Positions 9,024 to 16,892 of a stretch of 64,000 nt of DNA are shown one piece after another; position 1 is the first letter of the stretch; every line of letters begins with the position of its first letter. Under the pieces are notes generated by a model. It ran no database searches. It was not told where the DNA came from and was given only the letters and a program-made list of their open reading frames with translations. The stretch spans positions 496,001 through 560,000 of the forward strand of contig CAVPNJ010000002.1 in the NCBI GenBank assembly GCA_963706785.1, read 5' to 3'. Source of the stretch: Pollutimonas sp963706785 (GTDB taxonomy: Bacteria; Pseudomonadota; Gammaproteobacteria; Burkholderiales; Burkholderiaceae_B). Both the position numbers and the translations under genes were made by a program.

Positions 9024-9486
9024 TTAATTGCCTAGAAAGCTAGGCCACAAGGGGAAGATCAAACCTAAACCCTTGATGAATGCCAGCCAGACGAACAGGA
9101 CCATAAATATGCCATTGGCGACTGCAACCTTCCAGCTGAATACGTGGCTTGCCAAACTGCTGATAACGACCAAGCAGAAATACCGAGATATAAACACCCA
9201 GGAAATCCATGACGCTTCCGCTAAGGGCGACTGCCCCAACGATAACGAAGGCAATCTTCCAATCGAATTTTTCTACATGGGTCTCGTGTGCTTTAGGCGA
9301 CAAGGCCGTTAGTGCAACGATTGCTCCTAGCCCAGCCAGGCATACGCCTAGCCAGAAGGGGAAGTACCCGGGGCCCATTCGAGCCGCCGTGCCCATAGAG
9401 TAGTTGGTAGCGCCCAACGCAAATCCGACGCCTAAGGCGACGAACATAATACCGGACCAGAAGTCCTGCTTATTTCTGAGCTGCAT
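9024..9486 (-). pseudogene. tctB: TctB small permease subunit, interrupted by a +1 frameshift
   Basis: Small membrane subunit (normally 4 TM, about 150 residues) of the tripartite tricarboxylate transporter. It starts MQLRNKQDFWSGIMFVALG, with GPGYFPFWLG in the first loop. After GVYISVFLL the frame is lost. Deleting one base at the CC pair 9170-9171 joins it to the hydrophobic end (VVISSLASHVFSWK to PLWPSFLGN), giving 153 residues. The extra base is a G on the coding strand, as in tctA. An upstream in-frame ATG at 9534 adds a stretch with no family character, so 9486 is preferred. Confidence 0.82.
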
Positions 9487-9819
9487 GTTGACGAAATCTC
9501 CCTGACAGCATGATAAAACTGATATTGAAAGCACTGATTAATGCTGCTTCGCGAGAAGCCATAACAATCAAGAGCCCTAAACATCAAAAGGTGAAGAATG
9601 GTAATAGACGAAGCCGCCACTGGAAACCCCGATTTGCCCTTGGTCGTTTAGGGTTTACCCTGGAGACGGGCATATTTTACAATTTGGAGTAGTAGTTACC
9701 CGAATTTTTTCATCGCTTTGAAAGAAAAATGAAAGGTATTGGAAAGAGCGGTGAAAGGTTATGATCGGATTCTATTTTTCTCTATCCAGTTTATGGCTGG
9801 ATGGTTTACGATAACGCCC
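9487..9819. promoter_or_regulatory. tctB / zap divergent intergenic region with candidate promoter and palindrome
   Basis: About 330 bases without a convincing gene. On the plus strand TTTACC (9654-9659) and TACAAT (9678-9683) with an 18-base spacer form a candidate promoter for the zap genes. The -35 lies inside an inverted repeat AGGGT-TT-ACCCT (9650-9661), a possible operator. The 11-base core AGGGTTTACCC recurs once at 20509-20519 upstream of the rRNA operon. The stretch 9690-9790 is AT-rich. Regulator and function are unknown. Confidence 0.4.
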
Positions 9820-10224
9820 ATGTTGCAAGATCTCGATTCTCTCGCTGCCCGTATCGGGCAAATGGTGCAGTTTGCTCGTCAGCTCCAAACTGAGCGCACT
9901 GCCTTACAGGCTCGCCTGAAAACTCTCGAGCAAGAGCGCGATGCGCTGCGCGACCAGCTCACGCGCCGCGAGGCCGACTCGTCGTCGATGAATGAACGTA
10001 TCGCGATCCACGAAGCTGAACTCCAGGCATTGCGGGCCGAGGCCGAGGCCAGTCAGGCCACGCTTCAAATTGAAGCCACCCAGTACAAGTCTGAATGTGA
10101 AACCTTCAGGCAGCGCCTGGCTGCCAGCCAGGTCGACGCCGACCGGCTGCGCGTGGTTGCCGATAAGGCGCGGGAAAGCATCGATTCAATATTAATGCGC
10201 CTGCCCGGCGCATCGCAGGAGTAA
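9820..10224 (+). CDS. Small coiled-coil protein, ZapB-like, partner of zapA
   Basis: 134-residue protein that is almost entirely coiled coil: MLQDLDSLAARIGQMVQF, then heptad-rich TERTALQARLKTLEQERDAL and continuing to about residue 125, ending LMRLPGASQE. No membrane or catalytic motif is seen. It sits 6 bases upstream of zapA, where Burkholderiales usually encode a coiled-coil protein thought to act with ZapA on the FtsZ ring; a ZapB-like role is inferred from position and shape. The start is uncertain: 9793 (ATG) and 9739 (TTG) are in frame, but the heptads begin at 9820. Confidence 0.65.
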   Translation: MLQDLDSLAARIGQMVQFARQLQTERTALQARLKTLEQERDALRDQLTRREADSSSMNERIAIHEAELQALRAEAEASQATLQIEATQYKSECETFRQRLAASQVDADRLRVVADKARESIDSILMRLPGASQE

Positions 10225-10230
10225 AGTATT

Positions 10231-10551
10231 ATGGAACGTATCGACGTATCCATTTTGGGCCGAGATTATTCGCTGGCTTGCATGCCTGCCGAAAAAGAAG
10301 CATTGCTTGCAGCGGTACGGCACGTAGATCACCGTATGCTCGGTGTAAAAGGATCAGGTAAAGTTGCAAGCAATGAACGCATTGCTGTCATGGCTGCAAT
10401 TCAGATCGCGATCGAGCTTTTATCCATGCGTGCTCCCGACGGGCCACTAAGCAACCTTGCGTTGGGCGATTTCAAGCGTAAAATTGATGACATGAACGAT
10501 ATGCTGGATCAGGTAGTAGGGCCAGCAAATCAAAACCAGAATGTGCGGTAA
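10231..10551 (+). CDS. zapA: Cell division protein ZapA
   Basis: 106-residue ZapA-family protein that binds and bundles FtsZ filaments at the division ring. The N-terminal globular head (ERIDVSILGRDYSLACMPAEKEALLAAVRHVDHRM) contains the family pattern V-x-I-L-G-x-x-Y. A C-terminal helix from about residue 45 (SNERIAVMAAIQIAIELLSM) forms the tetramerising coiled coil. The length is typical. It follows the coiled-coil gene by 6 bases and precedes the 6S RNA gene, a conserved betaproteobacterial and gammaproteobacterial neighbourhood that supports the call. Confidence 0.92.
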   Translation: MERIDVSILGRDYSLACMPAEKEALLAAVRHVDHRMLGVKGSGKVASNERIAVMAAIQIAIELLSMRAPDGPLSNLALGDFKRKIDDMNDMLDQVVGPANQNQNVR

Positions 10552-10597
10552 AGTGTTAATGTAAGTTTTCGAATATTGTTTTTTTCAGTATTCAACA

Positions 10598-10785
10598 GTT
10601 AGTCCCTGCCGTGCTCGTGACTTGGCCATACATTCCTTGAACCAATGCTTATGGCATGCAGGTTGCTGGATTGACAAGTAGGTGTGCTTTCCATTTTATG
10701 GAAAACCCGAAGCTTGACTGAAGGCGACCACCTTGAACCCTCGGTTCCAGGATGCCGGCCTAGACGGCACAGGCGGGGCAATTAT
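10598..10785 (+). ncRNA. ssrS: 6S RNA
   Basis: Regulatory RNA that binds sigma-70 RNA polymerase holoenzyme in stationary phase. It is recognised from its place after zapA and from its 3' half, which contains ACCTTGAACC, a GGTTCC arm and a GCCGGCC...GGCAC segment resembling the E. coli 6S arm. The closing stem pairs CCCTGCC (10604-10610) with GGCGGGG (10773-10779), and the central region can form the open-complex-like bubble. About 188 nt, typical of 6S. The ends are approximate. A strong terminator follows directly. Confidence 0.8.
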
Positions 10786-10787
10786 TT

Positions 10788-10820
10788 CAAAGCTCGTCTT
10801 CGGACGAGCTTTGTTCTTTT
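10788..10820 (+). terminator. Rho-independent terminator after 6S RNA
   Basis: CAAAGCTCGTC-TTCG-GACGAGCTTTG followed by TTCTTTT. An 11-bp perfect stem closed by a stable TTCG tetraloop. It lies 15 bases before the start of the next gene, so that gene either uses read-through or has a promoter overlapping the 6S region. Confidence 0.85.
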
Positions 10821-10835
10821 ATAGGACCGTGAAAA

Positions 10836-11567
10836 ATGAACTTTTCGAAACAAAAGCGCAAATGGTTGTCAGGATTCGCGTTTTGTGTCGGCGCCAGCGG
10901 TTTGGTATTGCCAGCAATGGCGCAATCGCTCGATGCGGAACCCCGCGGCGGTAAGTGGCCTCAAGCAAGCTTGCAGGCCGAGGCGGGCGCGGAAGTCTCG
11001 CAGGATACGGTCAAAATCACGCTGGCGTCAGAGGTCAGCGATAAAACTCAGGCTGCAGTGGCCAAGGCACTTAGTAATACGCTTGAAAGTGTCATGAAGG
11101 ACGCGAAGGGTGACCAGAACGTTAAAGTCAGCAGCGGCAATTATCACGTGTGGCCCATGAATAATGAGCAGGGCAAGATATCGAATTGGCGCGGACGCGG
11201 TGAAATTTTTCTTGAATCCAAAGACTTTGCAGCCGCATCTGAGTTGGCAGGCAAACTGAGCGATCGCATGCCTATTGCGAACCTTGCTTTTTCGGTTTCT
11301 CCACAAGCAAGGGCGAAACAGGAAGAAGCTTTGTTGGCCCAAGCAGCCCAGGCATTCCGAGACCGTGCTGAAGCATTGACCAAAGCCTTCGGCTTCGCCA
11401 GCTATACCGTGCGGAATATCGACCTTGGTGGTGCCGGTGCGCAATATCAATCATCCCCGCGCATGATGTCCATGGCTGCCGATAAGGCAAGTGCGCCACT
11501 GGAAGGCGGCACCGAACGGGTTAGCGTTTCAATTCGCGGTTCGATATTTTTGCAGTCATCGCAATAA
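10836..11567 (+). CDS. SIMPL-domain (DUF541) periplasmic protein
   Basis: 243-residue exported protein. The signal peptide is at residues 1-30 (basic MNFSKQKRK, hydrophobic GFAFCVGASGLVL, cleavage after AMA). The rest is one SIMPL domain with the family's beta-alpha pattern: an N-terminal strand with ASLQAEAGAEVSQDTVKITL, then helices (KTQAAVAKALSNTLESVM), YHVWPMNNEQGKISNWRGRGEI, and the late AQAAQAFRDRAEALTKAFGF helix. Members (for example BP26/Omp28, YggE) are linked to oxidative-stress tolerance, but the molecular function is unknown. It lies just behind the 6S RNA terminator. Confidence 0.82.
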   Translation: MNFSKQKRKWLSGFAFCVGASGLVLPAMAQSLDAEPRGGKWPQASLQAEAGAEVSQDTVKITLASEVSDKTQAAVAKALSNTLESVMKDAKGDQNVKVSSGNYHVWPMNNEQGKISNWRGRGEIFLESKDFAAASELAGKLSDRMPIANLAFSVSPQARAKQEEALLAQAAQAFRDRAEALTKAFGFASYTVRNIDLGGAGAQYQSSPRMMSMAADKASAPLEGGTERVSVSIRGSIFLQSSQ

Positions 11568-11711
11568 GGGGCCGAATTAAAATCTACGGCCGGCGACCCG
11601 TCTAACGTTGTCGAAGGCGTGGCGAATTCGCGCGGACTAGGGCCTTCCCTTTTCCGATAGTCAATTCATGCGCTATCGGGCGTATGGGGATATTTCGAGT
11701 TGCAGGGAGCC

Positions 11712-11739
11712 GGCCGACCTACGAGATACGTAGCTGGCC
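11712..11739. terminator. Imperfect hairpin between convergent genes
   Basis: GGCC..CTACG-AGATA-CGTAG..GGCC forms an interrupted stem in the 205-base gap between the SIMPL gene and the convergent Bug-protein gene. It lacks a clear T run, so termination is only suggested by its position. Confidence 0.3.
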
Positions 11740-11772
11740 CCCTATGTTTGATAAGCAAGGATTTCTAAGCGT

Positions 11773-12753
11773 TTACTTAATGGTGATGTTGCCATCCTTG
11801 ATGATTTTTGACCATTTGGCGGAGTCATTGGCGATTAGATCGTTAAACTCTTTGATCGTCCCTCCAAGGACTACGTTGCCTTCTTCCATGATTTTGTCGC
11901 GCAGTTCCTGAGTTGTGAGAACTTCATTAATTTGCTTGTTCAATATCTCGATAATCTCTTTAGGCGTGCCGGCGGGTGTGAGAATGCCAGTCTTGGAGGC
12001 GGCTTCGAAGCCGGGCAGCGTCTTTGCTAGCGGAGGCACGTTAGGCAACTGCGGGATCGGTTCCAAAGTCGTAATCGCCAACATATTGATCTTGGAGTTT
12101 TTCAACTGGGACATGGCTGCGGGAGTCGATGCAAAAAAAGCGTCGACCTGCCCGCCCAGCAGATCATTCATGGCAGGCGCTGCGCCTTTGTAGGGAACAT
12201 TCAATACTTCGATACCGGCTTCACTTGCAAAAAAGCGGCCTGCGATGTCGCCCACCGTACCTGTGCCGGCATTGCCTACTGTTAACTTGCCCGGATTGGC
12301 TTTGGCATATTCCACCAATTCGGCTACCGACTTATACGGTTGGTCTGAGCGAACCACCAGAACCATGGGCTGCGATGCGATCGAAACCACCGGCGCAAAA
12401 TCCTTGGCGACATCGTATGAAATATTGTCGTAAAGATAGGGATTAATCGACAGGTTCGAGGTCTGGCCTAAAGCCATGTTGTAGCCACTAGGCGTTGAGC
12501 GGGCGAGTATTCCCATGCCAACAGTGCCGCCGGCACCTGGACGATTCTCGACGATGATGTTCCATTTGAATTTTTCGGTCAGGGCATTGGCAACAAAACG
12601 GGCCATGGTGTCAGTGCCTCCGCCAGGCGGGAAGGGTACCAGCAGCCTAATAGGTTGGGTAGGATAGGCATCTGCCGCCTGAGTCGCTGGCGCGACGGCT
12701 ATAACACCCAGCATCACCGACGTAGCGGCAACGAATTTTCGCAAGTTAATCAT
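11773..12753 (-). CDS. TctC/Bug-family periplasmic solute-binding protein
   Basis: 326-residue binding protein of tripartite tricarboxylate-type uptake systems, a family greatly expanded in Alcaligenaceae. The signal peptide ends at about residue 27 (APATQA|AD). Hallmarks follow: YPTQPIRLLVPFPPGGGTDTMAR, ENRPGAGGTVG, and the VPYKGAAPAMNDLLGGQVD segment with the carboxylate-binding loop. It is the last gene of a probable operon with an RraA-type aldolase and a hydroxyacid dehydrogenase, so the ligand is probably a hydroxy- or oxo-dicarboxylate; this is inference. No tctA/tctB adjoins it; the nearest pair, at 7.5-9.5 kb, is frameshifted. Confidence 0.9.
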   Translation of the reverse strand: MINLRKFVAATSVMLGVIAVAPATQAADAYPTQPIRLLVPFPPGGGTDTMARFVANALTEKFKWNIIVENRPGAGGTVGMGILARSTPSGYNMALGQTSNLSINPYLYDNISYDVAKDFAPVVSIASQPMVLVVRSDQPYKSVAELVEYAKANPGKLTVGNAGTGTVGDIAGRFFASEAGIEVLNVPYKGAAPAMNDLLGGQVDAFFASTPAAMSQLKNSKINMLAITTLEPIPQLPNVPPLAKTLPGFEAASKTGILTPAGTPKEIIEILNKQINEVLTTQELRDKIMEEGNVVLGGTIKEFNDLIANDSAKWSKIIKDGNITIK

Positions 12754-12819
12754 GATGTCTCCTGGTTTATTATGTTTATGCTTAAAGATAAAGATACGGA
12801 CGCCTTATTAAGGCAGCCA

Positions 12820-13533
12820 CTAGACAGGTAAGCCTTTTGCCCGCAATACCGCGTTAAACCGTTCAGGATCAGCAGTGCCTAGCTCGTTTGATAAACGAAT
12901 TGACTCTTCCTTTTTTAAGTGCGCCTGCACGCGGGGCAACAAAGCCTGAACATCTTCCGCGGGAATACAAATCACCCCATCTGCATCGCCTAGCATCAGA
13001 TCGCCAGGCCGCACCACAAGGCCTGCGCACGCTATCGGCACATTAATTTGTCCGGGGCCCTCTTTGCTCGGCCCTCTGTGGGTATGACCCTTCGCAAACA
13101 CAGGGACTTTGCCATCGGCCCATTCGACCAAATCGCGGATCGCTCCGTCTATGACAAAGCCGCCGATTTTTTTGGTCAGGGCCGTTGTGCGCATCAAGCC
13201 GCCGATCAGTGCTTGCGTTAGATCTCCTCCTCCGTCGATCACAATGATGTCGCCCGGCTGCGCCATCATGAACGCTTTGTGTATCATCAAATTATCGCCA
13301 GGCCGGACTTGCACGGTCAACGCAAGGCCGCACAAGCCTTGCTGCAAATTATTGTGGTAGGCCCTCAAGCCCATAGCCCCCAGCGAACGACCCATGCAGT
13401 CGCCCGCGACCGCCACCGGAACGTCAATGAACGAGCGAATCAAATCGTCTTGGATTTTTCTTGGCATTTCGTTGATGCGATAACCCTGCGGCCATTCCCC
13501 AGTACTGGACATTTCATCTCCCGGTGATGTCAT
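12820..13533 (-). CDS. RraA-family protein, probable 4-carboxy-4-hydroxy-2-oxoadipate/oxaloacetate-type aldolase
   Basis: 237-residue RraA/DlpA-fold protein. Visible family motifs are AVAGDCMGRSLGAM near the N-terminus, GLALTVQVRPGDN, IVIDGGGDLTQALIGGLM, GGFVIDGAIRDL (with the conserved Arg-Asp pair used for substrate and metal binding) and VRPGDLMLGDADGVICIP. True RraA (RNase E inhibitor) is shorter, about 160 residues. This longer form, in a catabolic operon, suits a class II pyruvate aldolase or oxaloacetate decarboxylase. The first ATG overlaps the preceding gene's stop (ATGA). A second ATG at 13512 has a better ribosome site (GGGAG) and is an alternative start. Confidence 0.8.
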   Translation of the reverse strand: MTSPGDEMSSTGEWPQGYRINEMPRKIQDDLIRSFIDVPVAVAGDCMGRSLGAMGLRAYHNNLQQGLCGLALTVQVRPGDNLMIHKAFMMAQPGDIIVIDGGGDLTQALIGGLMRTTALTKKIGGFVIDGAIRDLVEWADGKVPVFAKGHTHRGPSKEGPGQINVPIACAGLVVRPGDLMLGDADGVICIPAEDVQALLPRVQAHLKKEESIRLSNELGTADPERFNAVLRAKGLPV

Positions 13534-14504
13534 TGCTTCAAACCTTTGAAATTGACTACTTTGTCGATGGGAACAGCCCCATTTTTCAAATAGGCCAGAA
13601 TGTTATTTGCGGCCGCCACCGACATTGCGCTCAGCGCGGCAGAAGTAGAACCACCGACATGAGGTGTCAGGACGACATTCTTCATACTTCGAAGCGGGCT
13701 AGACGCTGGTATTGGCTCTTCGGCCATCGTGTCGAGACCCGCCGCAGCTAATTTTCCACTTACTAAGGCCGCGATCAGGGCCGATTCGTCGATCACTTCG
13801 CCACGAGCCGTGTTAACCAAAATTGCCCCGTCGGGCAATAGTGCCAATTGATGTGCTCCGATTAGCGCATGTGTATCGGCGGTCAAGGGAATATGCAGGC
13901 TTAGTATGTCAGACCGGCCTAGCATGGTATCTAGGTCAGTCAGCAGTTGAACATCGTTTTGTAGCTGATTGGCATTCGCGTAGGGATCGTAAGCCAGCAC
14001 ATGCATGCCAAGAACATTGCAGAAGGAGGCTACCAGCCGTCCTATTTGTCCATATCCTACCAAGCCCACGGTCCTGCCTTTAAGCTCTAAACCATTTTGC
14101 AAACGCGACCAACGCCCGGCCCTTATTTCGCTGTCCATGTAGGGGATGCTCCGGGCCGCGGCAAGGATTAAACCAAGGGTCATTTCGGCAACCGACTGGG
14201 CATTGGCGCCCGGTGTCACAAAAACGGGTATGCCGCGCTCCGTACAGGCCTTAACGTCGATATTGCTGACGCCCACTCCGTGTTTGGAAATGACTTTCAG
14301 CGTGCTGCAGGACGCTATCGCGCGAGCTGACAATGTTGTTGTCCGGGAAATAACCGCGTCGACACGTTCCGACTTGAGTATGTCTTCAACCTCCGCGCCA
14401 TCTGCATTTCCCTGCAGGAAAAGTACCTTGCAACCCTCGTTTTCCAGTAGGGCGATGCCTTCAGGACTTAACGTGCGGGCAGTAACCAAGACGGTATAAG
14501 CCAT
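13530..14504 (-). CDS. D-isomer-specific 2-hydroxyacid dehydrogenase (SerA-like)
   Basis: 324-residue NAD-dependent dehydrogenase of the D-3-phosphoglycerate dehydrogenase family. The N-terminal catalytic half includes VDAVISRTTTLSARAI and SKHGVGVSNIDVKACTERGI. The NAD fold has GLVGYGQIGRLVASFCNVLGM at about residues 147-167. Catalytic residues are seen as NTARGEVIDESAL (Arg), MAEEPIP (Glu) and LTPHVGGST (His). It lacks the C-terminal ACT domain of housekeeping SerA, and as first gene of an operon with an RraA-type aldolase and a Bug protein it is probably catabolic. A (S)-sulfolactate dehydrogenase (SlcC-like) role is possible, but no other sulfolactate gene is nearby. Confidence 0.83.
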   Translation of the reverse strand: MAYTVLVTARTLSPEGIALLENEGCKVLFLQGNADGAEVEDILKSERVDAVISRTTTLSARAIASCSTLKVISKHGVGVSNIDVKACTERGIPVFVTPGANAQSVAEMTLGLILAAARSIPYMDSEIRAGRWSRLQNGLELKGRTVGLVGYGQIGRLVASFCNVLGMHVLAYDPYANANQLQNDVQLLTDLDTMLGRSDILSLHIPLTADTHALIGAHQLALLPDGAILVNTARGEVIDESALIAALVSGKLAAAGLDTMAEEPIPASSPLRSMKNVVLTPHVGGSTSAALSAMSVAAANNILAYLKNGAVPIDKVVNFKGLKQ

Positions 14505-14590
14505 ATGAGTCGATTTTTATGCGGAAGATTGTCATTAGACGCAGTTGTTGATATAACCGTCTATTCAATAATATTCATTGAACGATTCCT

Positions 14591-15544
14591 GTGAGTAATG
14601 AATTGAACATAGAGATACGCGATTTACGCTATTTCGAAACTATCGCCGAGCTTAAACACCTGGGTCGGGCTTCGGAAGTGCTGCATCGCAGCCAACCGGC
14701 ACTGACCAAATGCGTGCAGCGCCTGGAAGTTGAGCTCGGAGCCGCCTTGTTCGAGCGAAAGGGTCGCGGATTGGAATTGACCGCGGTGGGCAAAGAGTTT
14801 TATGTAAGAGCCAGAAAAATTCGGGAAACCAACGATCGCTACCTAAGCGACATGAAAGGTTTTATCGATGGGTCGACGGGCAAGGTCCGTGTCGGCTGCG
14901 GCCCGATCACGGCAGATTACCTGTTACCGATCATTTGCAATCTAGCCTTGAAGCATGCCCCGAATGTGGCGTTGGAAATCATGATCGGCACCAATTATTT
15001 CCTGAAAGATCAAATTCGCCAGGAAAAGCTGGACTTGATTGTCGGCGCCGTGTCTAACGACAACGAGTTCGTCAACCAGGCGTTCATCAACGATATCGTC
15101 GTGGTTGCCGCAAGGAAAGGACACCCGGTATTCGATATGCCAGATTTGAGTCTGCAGCATCTTTTAAACTACCACTGGATTTTGCCGACACCGCCGGTGG
15201 AGAGCCGCAAATGGCTGGACAATGCCTTTGCATCGCGCCGGCTTACCACACCTGCTGCATATATCGAAACGAATTCGCTGCCGTCTATTCACGATCTGAT
15301 AGGCAGCACCGACCTATTGTGCTTCCTGTCCAGATTAACGCTGGAGCACCCCAAGACCCGCGGAATGTTGCAAGAGGTCGCACTCGACGAAACGACAATG
15401 ACGCGCCAATTGGGTATTACGTATCCACACGGGCCGTTGACGCCGGCCACTCTGCGGCTGATCGAACTGTTGAACCAACACCATTCCTCTGAGCCGGGCG
15501 GCGATAGTGCATGGAGGGCCGACACTGAAGACGCTACAAGGTAG
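14591..15544 (+). CDS. LysR-family transcriptional regulator of the hydroxyacid operon
   Basis: 317-residue LysR regulator transcribed divergently from the dehydrogenase-aldolase-Bug operon, which it probably controls. The helix-turn-helix lies at about residues 10-70 (LRYFETIAELKHLGRASEVLHRSQPALTKCVQRLE), followed by the effector domain (VRVGCGPITADYLLPIICN). The start is GTG; no in-frame ATG exists nearby and the ribosome site is weak. The 86-base divergent gap should hold the operator; I see no unambiguous T-N11-A palindrome. It converges with lgt. Confidence 0.83.
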   Translation: MSNELNIEIRDLRYFETIAELKHLGRASEVLHRSQPALTKCVQRLEVELGAALFERKGRGLELTAVGKEFYVRARKIRETNDRYLSDMKGFIDGSTGKVRVGCGPITADYLLPIICNLALKHAPNVALEIMIGTNYFLKDQIRQEKLDLIVGAVSNDNEFVNQAFINDIVVVAARKGHPVFDMPDLSLQHLLNYHWILPTPPVESRKWLDNAFASRRLTTPAAYIETNSLPSIHDLIGSTDLLCFLSRLTLEHPKTRGMLQEVALDETTMTRQLGITYPHGPLTPATLRLIELLNQHHSSEPGGDSAWRADTEDATR

Positions 15545-15640
15545 GCGTCGCACTTGGTGCGCGCAGTGCTTCTTTAAGGCACTGTCGATGAGTACCCCGC
15601 GAAATATGTCGGCTCGAACATCCACTTCTTCAACACTTGT

Positions 15641-16426
15641 TTACTGAGATCTTTTTTTTGCGCTGAGCGCAAAAATAATCATGCCGGCCAGAATCATGGG
15701 CAGGGATAACAACTGGCCCATCGATAGGCCACCCGCTAGCAGGCCCAGATAAATGTCCGGTTCCCGGGTGAACTCGGCGAGAAATCTGAACACGCCATAA
15801 CCCATCAGGAAAACGGCGCTGATCTGGCCGGTGGGGCGAGGCTTGCGCGCGAACCACCATACAAGGGCAAACAAGGCGAAGCCTTCTAGTCCCATTTCAT
15901 AAAGTTGCGACGGATGACGAGCGATACCGTCCGCGGTTTGTGGAAATACCATCCCCCATGGCAAAGTGGTGGGACGTCCCCATAGTTCGCCGTTAATAAA
16001 ATTACCCATACGCCCGGCGGCCAGACCCAGCGGAATGAGCGGCGCGACAAAGTCGCCGATCTCGAGTAAGGTTTTTTGTCGCTTGCGAGCGAAAATCAGT
16101 AGGACGACAATGACGCCAATAAGGCCGCCATGAAACGACATGCCGCCTTGCCATAAGTAAAAAATTTCTATCGGATGGGCCAGGTACTCGGCGGGTTTAT
16201 AGAACAGGACATAGCCCAGTCGGCCCCCCGCGACAACGCCCAGCACACTATAAAAAATAATATCTTCCAGGTCGCGCAGGCTTAAATCAGTTTCACCATG
16301 CTGAATTCGCCACCGGCCAAGCAGCCATACGAGAGCGAATCCTATCAGATACATCAGCCCATACCAATGTATGGCCACCGGGCCGATTTGCAGCGCAACG
16401 GGATCAATTTCTGGATAGTGAAGCAT
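15641..16426 (-). CDS. lgt: Prolipoprotein diacylglyceryl transferase
   Basis: 261-residue polytopic inner-membrane enzyme that transfers diacylglycerol from phosphatidylglycerol to the lipobox Cys of prolipoproteins. About seven membrane helices are present. The Lgt signature GRMGNFINGELWGRPT is intact, with the conserved Arg and Asn, as are SFHGGLIGV (essential His) and YGVFRFLAEFTREPD. Standard length. The start MLHYPEIDPVALQIGPVAIHWYGL is the conserved N-terminus. It converges with the LysR gene and diverges from the cytochrome c gene. Confidence 0.96.
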   Translation of the reverse strand: MLHYPEIDPVALQIGPVAIHWYGLMYLIGFALVWLLGRWRIQHGETDLSLRDLEDIIFYSVLGVVAGGRLGYVLFYKPAEYLAHPIEIFYLWQGGMSFHGGLIGVIVVLLIFARKRQKTLLEIGDFVAPLIPLGLAAGRMGNFINGELWGRPTTLPWGMVFPQTADGIARHPSQLYEMGLEGFALFALVWWFARKPRPTGQISAVFLMGYGVFRFLAEFTREPDIYLGLLAGGLSMGQLLSLPMILAGMIIFALSAKKRSQ

Positions 16427-16533
16427 GTCTTTTTTACGTCAATGAAATATCGCCGATAATACCCCGATATGGCCCCAAGCAAACCCGGCTTGGCAATAGC
16501 GTCTCCCATTTATATGTGGTCAGGTACGGTTTT

Positions 16534-16884
16534 ATGTTTTCTCGTATGTTTTTTGCTTCCTTAGCTGGTGCGATCGGTATTGGTTTCAGCACACTTGCTG
16601 CCGCCGATAGCATAGGCGTAGATCTCGCAAGAAGTAATAATTGTTTGGCCTGCCATCAAATAGATCAGAAGCGGGTGGGGCCATCATTCAAGCTGATTTC
16701 ACAGCGCTTCGCGAACCAGGAAGGGGCCCTCGATTATCTGGCGACCACTATTCGGCAAGGCGGCCGCGGCCGCTGGGGTGCTGTACCCATGCCCGCCCAA
16801 CCGCAAGTCAGCCCGGCAAATGCGCAGCTTATTGCTGCATGGATCCTTACGCTTGCGAATAATGAGCTGCCGGAAAACAAATAG
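16534..16884 (+). CDS. Small periplasmic class I cytochrome c
   Basis: 116-residue exported monohaem cytochrome c resembling c551/c8. The signal peptide is at residues 1-24 (MFSRMFFASLAGAIGIGFSTLAAA). The haem-binding motif CLACH is followed by GPSFKLIS, and the distal axial Met lies in GAVPMPAQPQVSP. The C-terminal helix AQLIAAWILTLAN is typical. It would carry electrons in the periplasm; the partner is unknown. The first in-frame codon (16516) adds six residues before the signal peptide, so 16534 is preferred. It converges tightly (8 bases) with the gate-domain gene. Confidence 0.85.
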   Translation: MFSRMFFASLAGAIGIGFSTLAAADSIGVDLARSNNCLACHQIDQKRVGPSFKLISQRFANQEGALDYLATTIRQGGRGRWGAVPMPAQPQVSPANAQLIAAWILTLANNELPENK

Positions 16885-16892
16885 ACCCGCGG

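Noticed and set aside
7504..9486. Two separate small permease genes instead of a split tctA
   Set aside because: The halves join exactly into one TctA when a single base is removed, and the second half has no ribosome site of its own.
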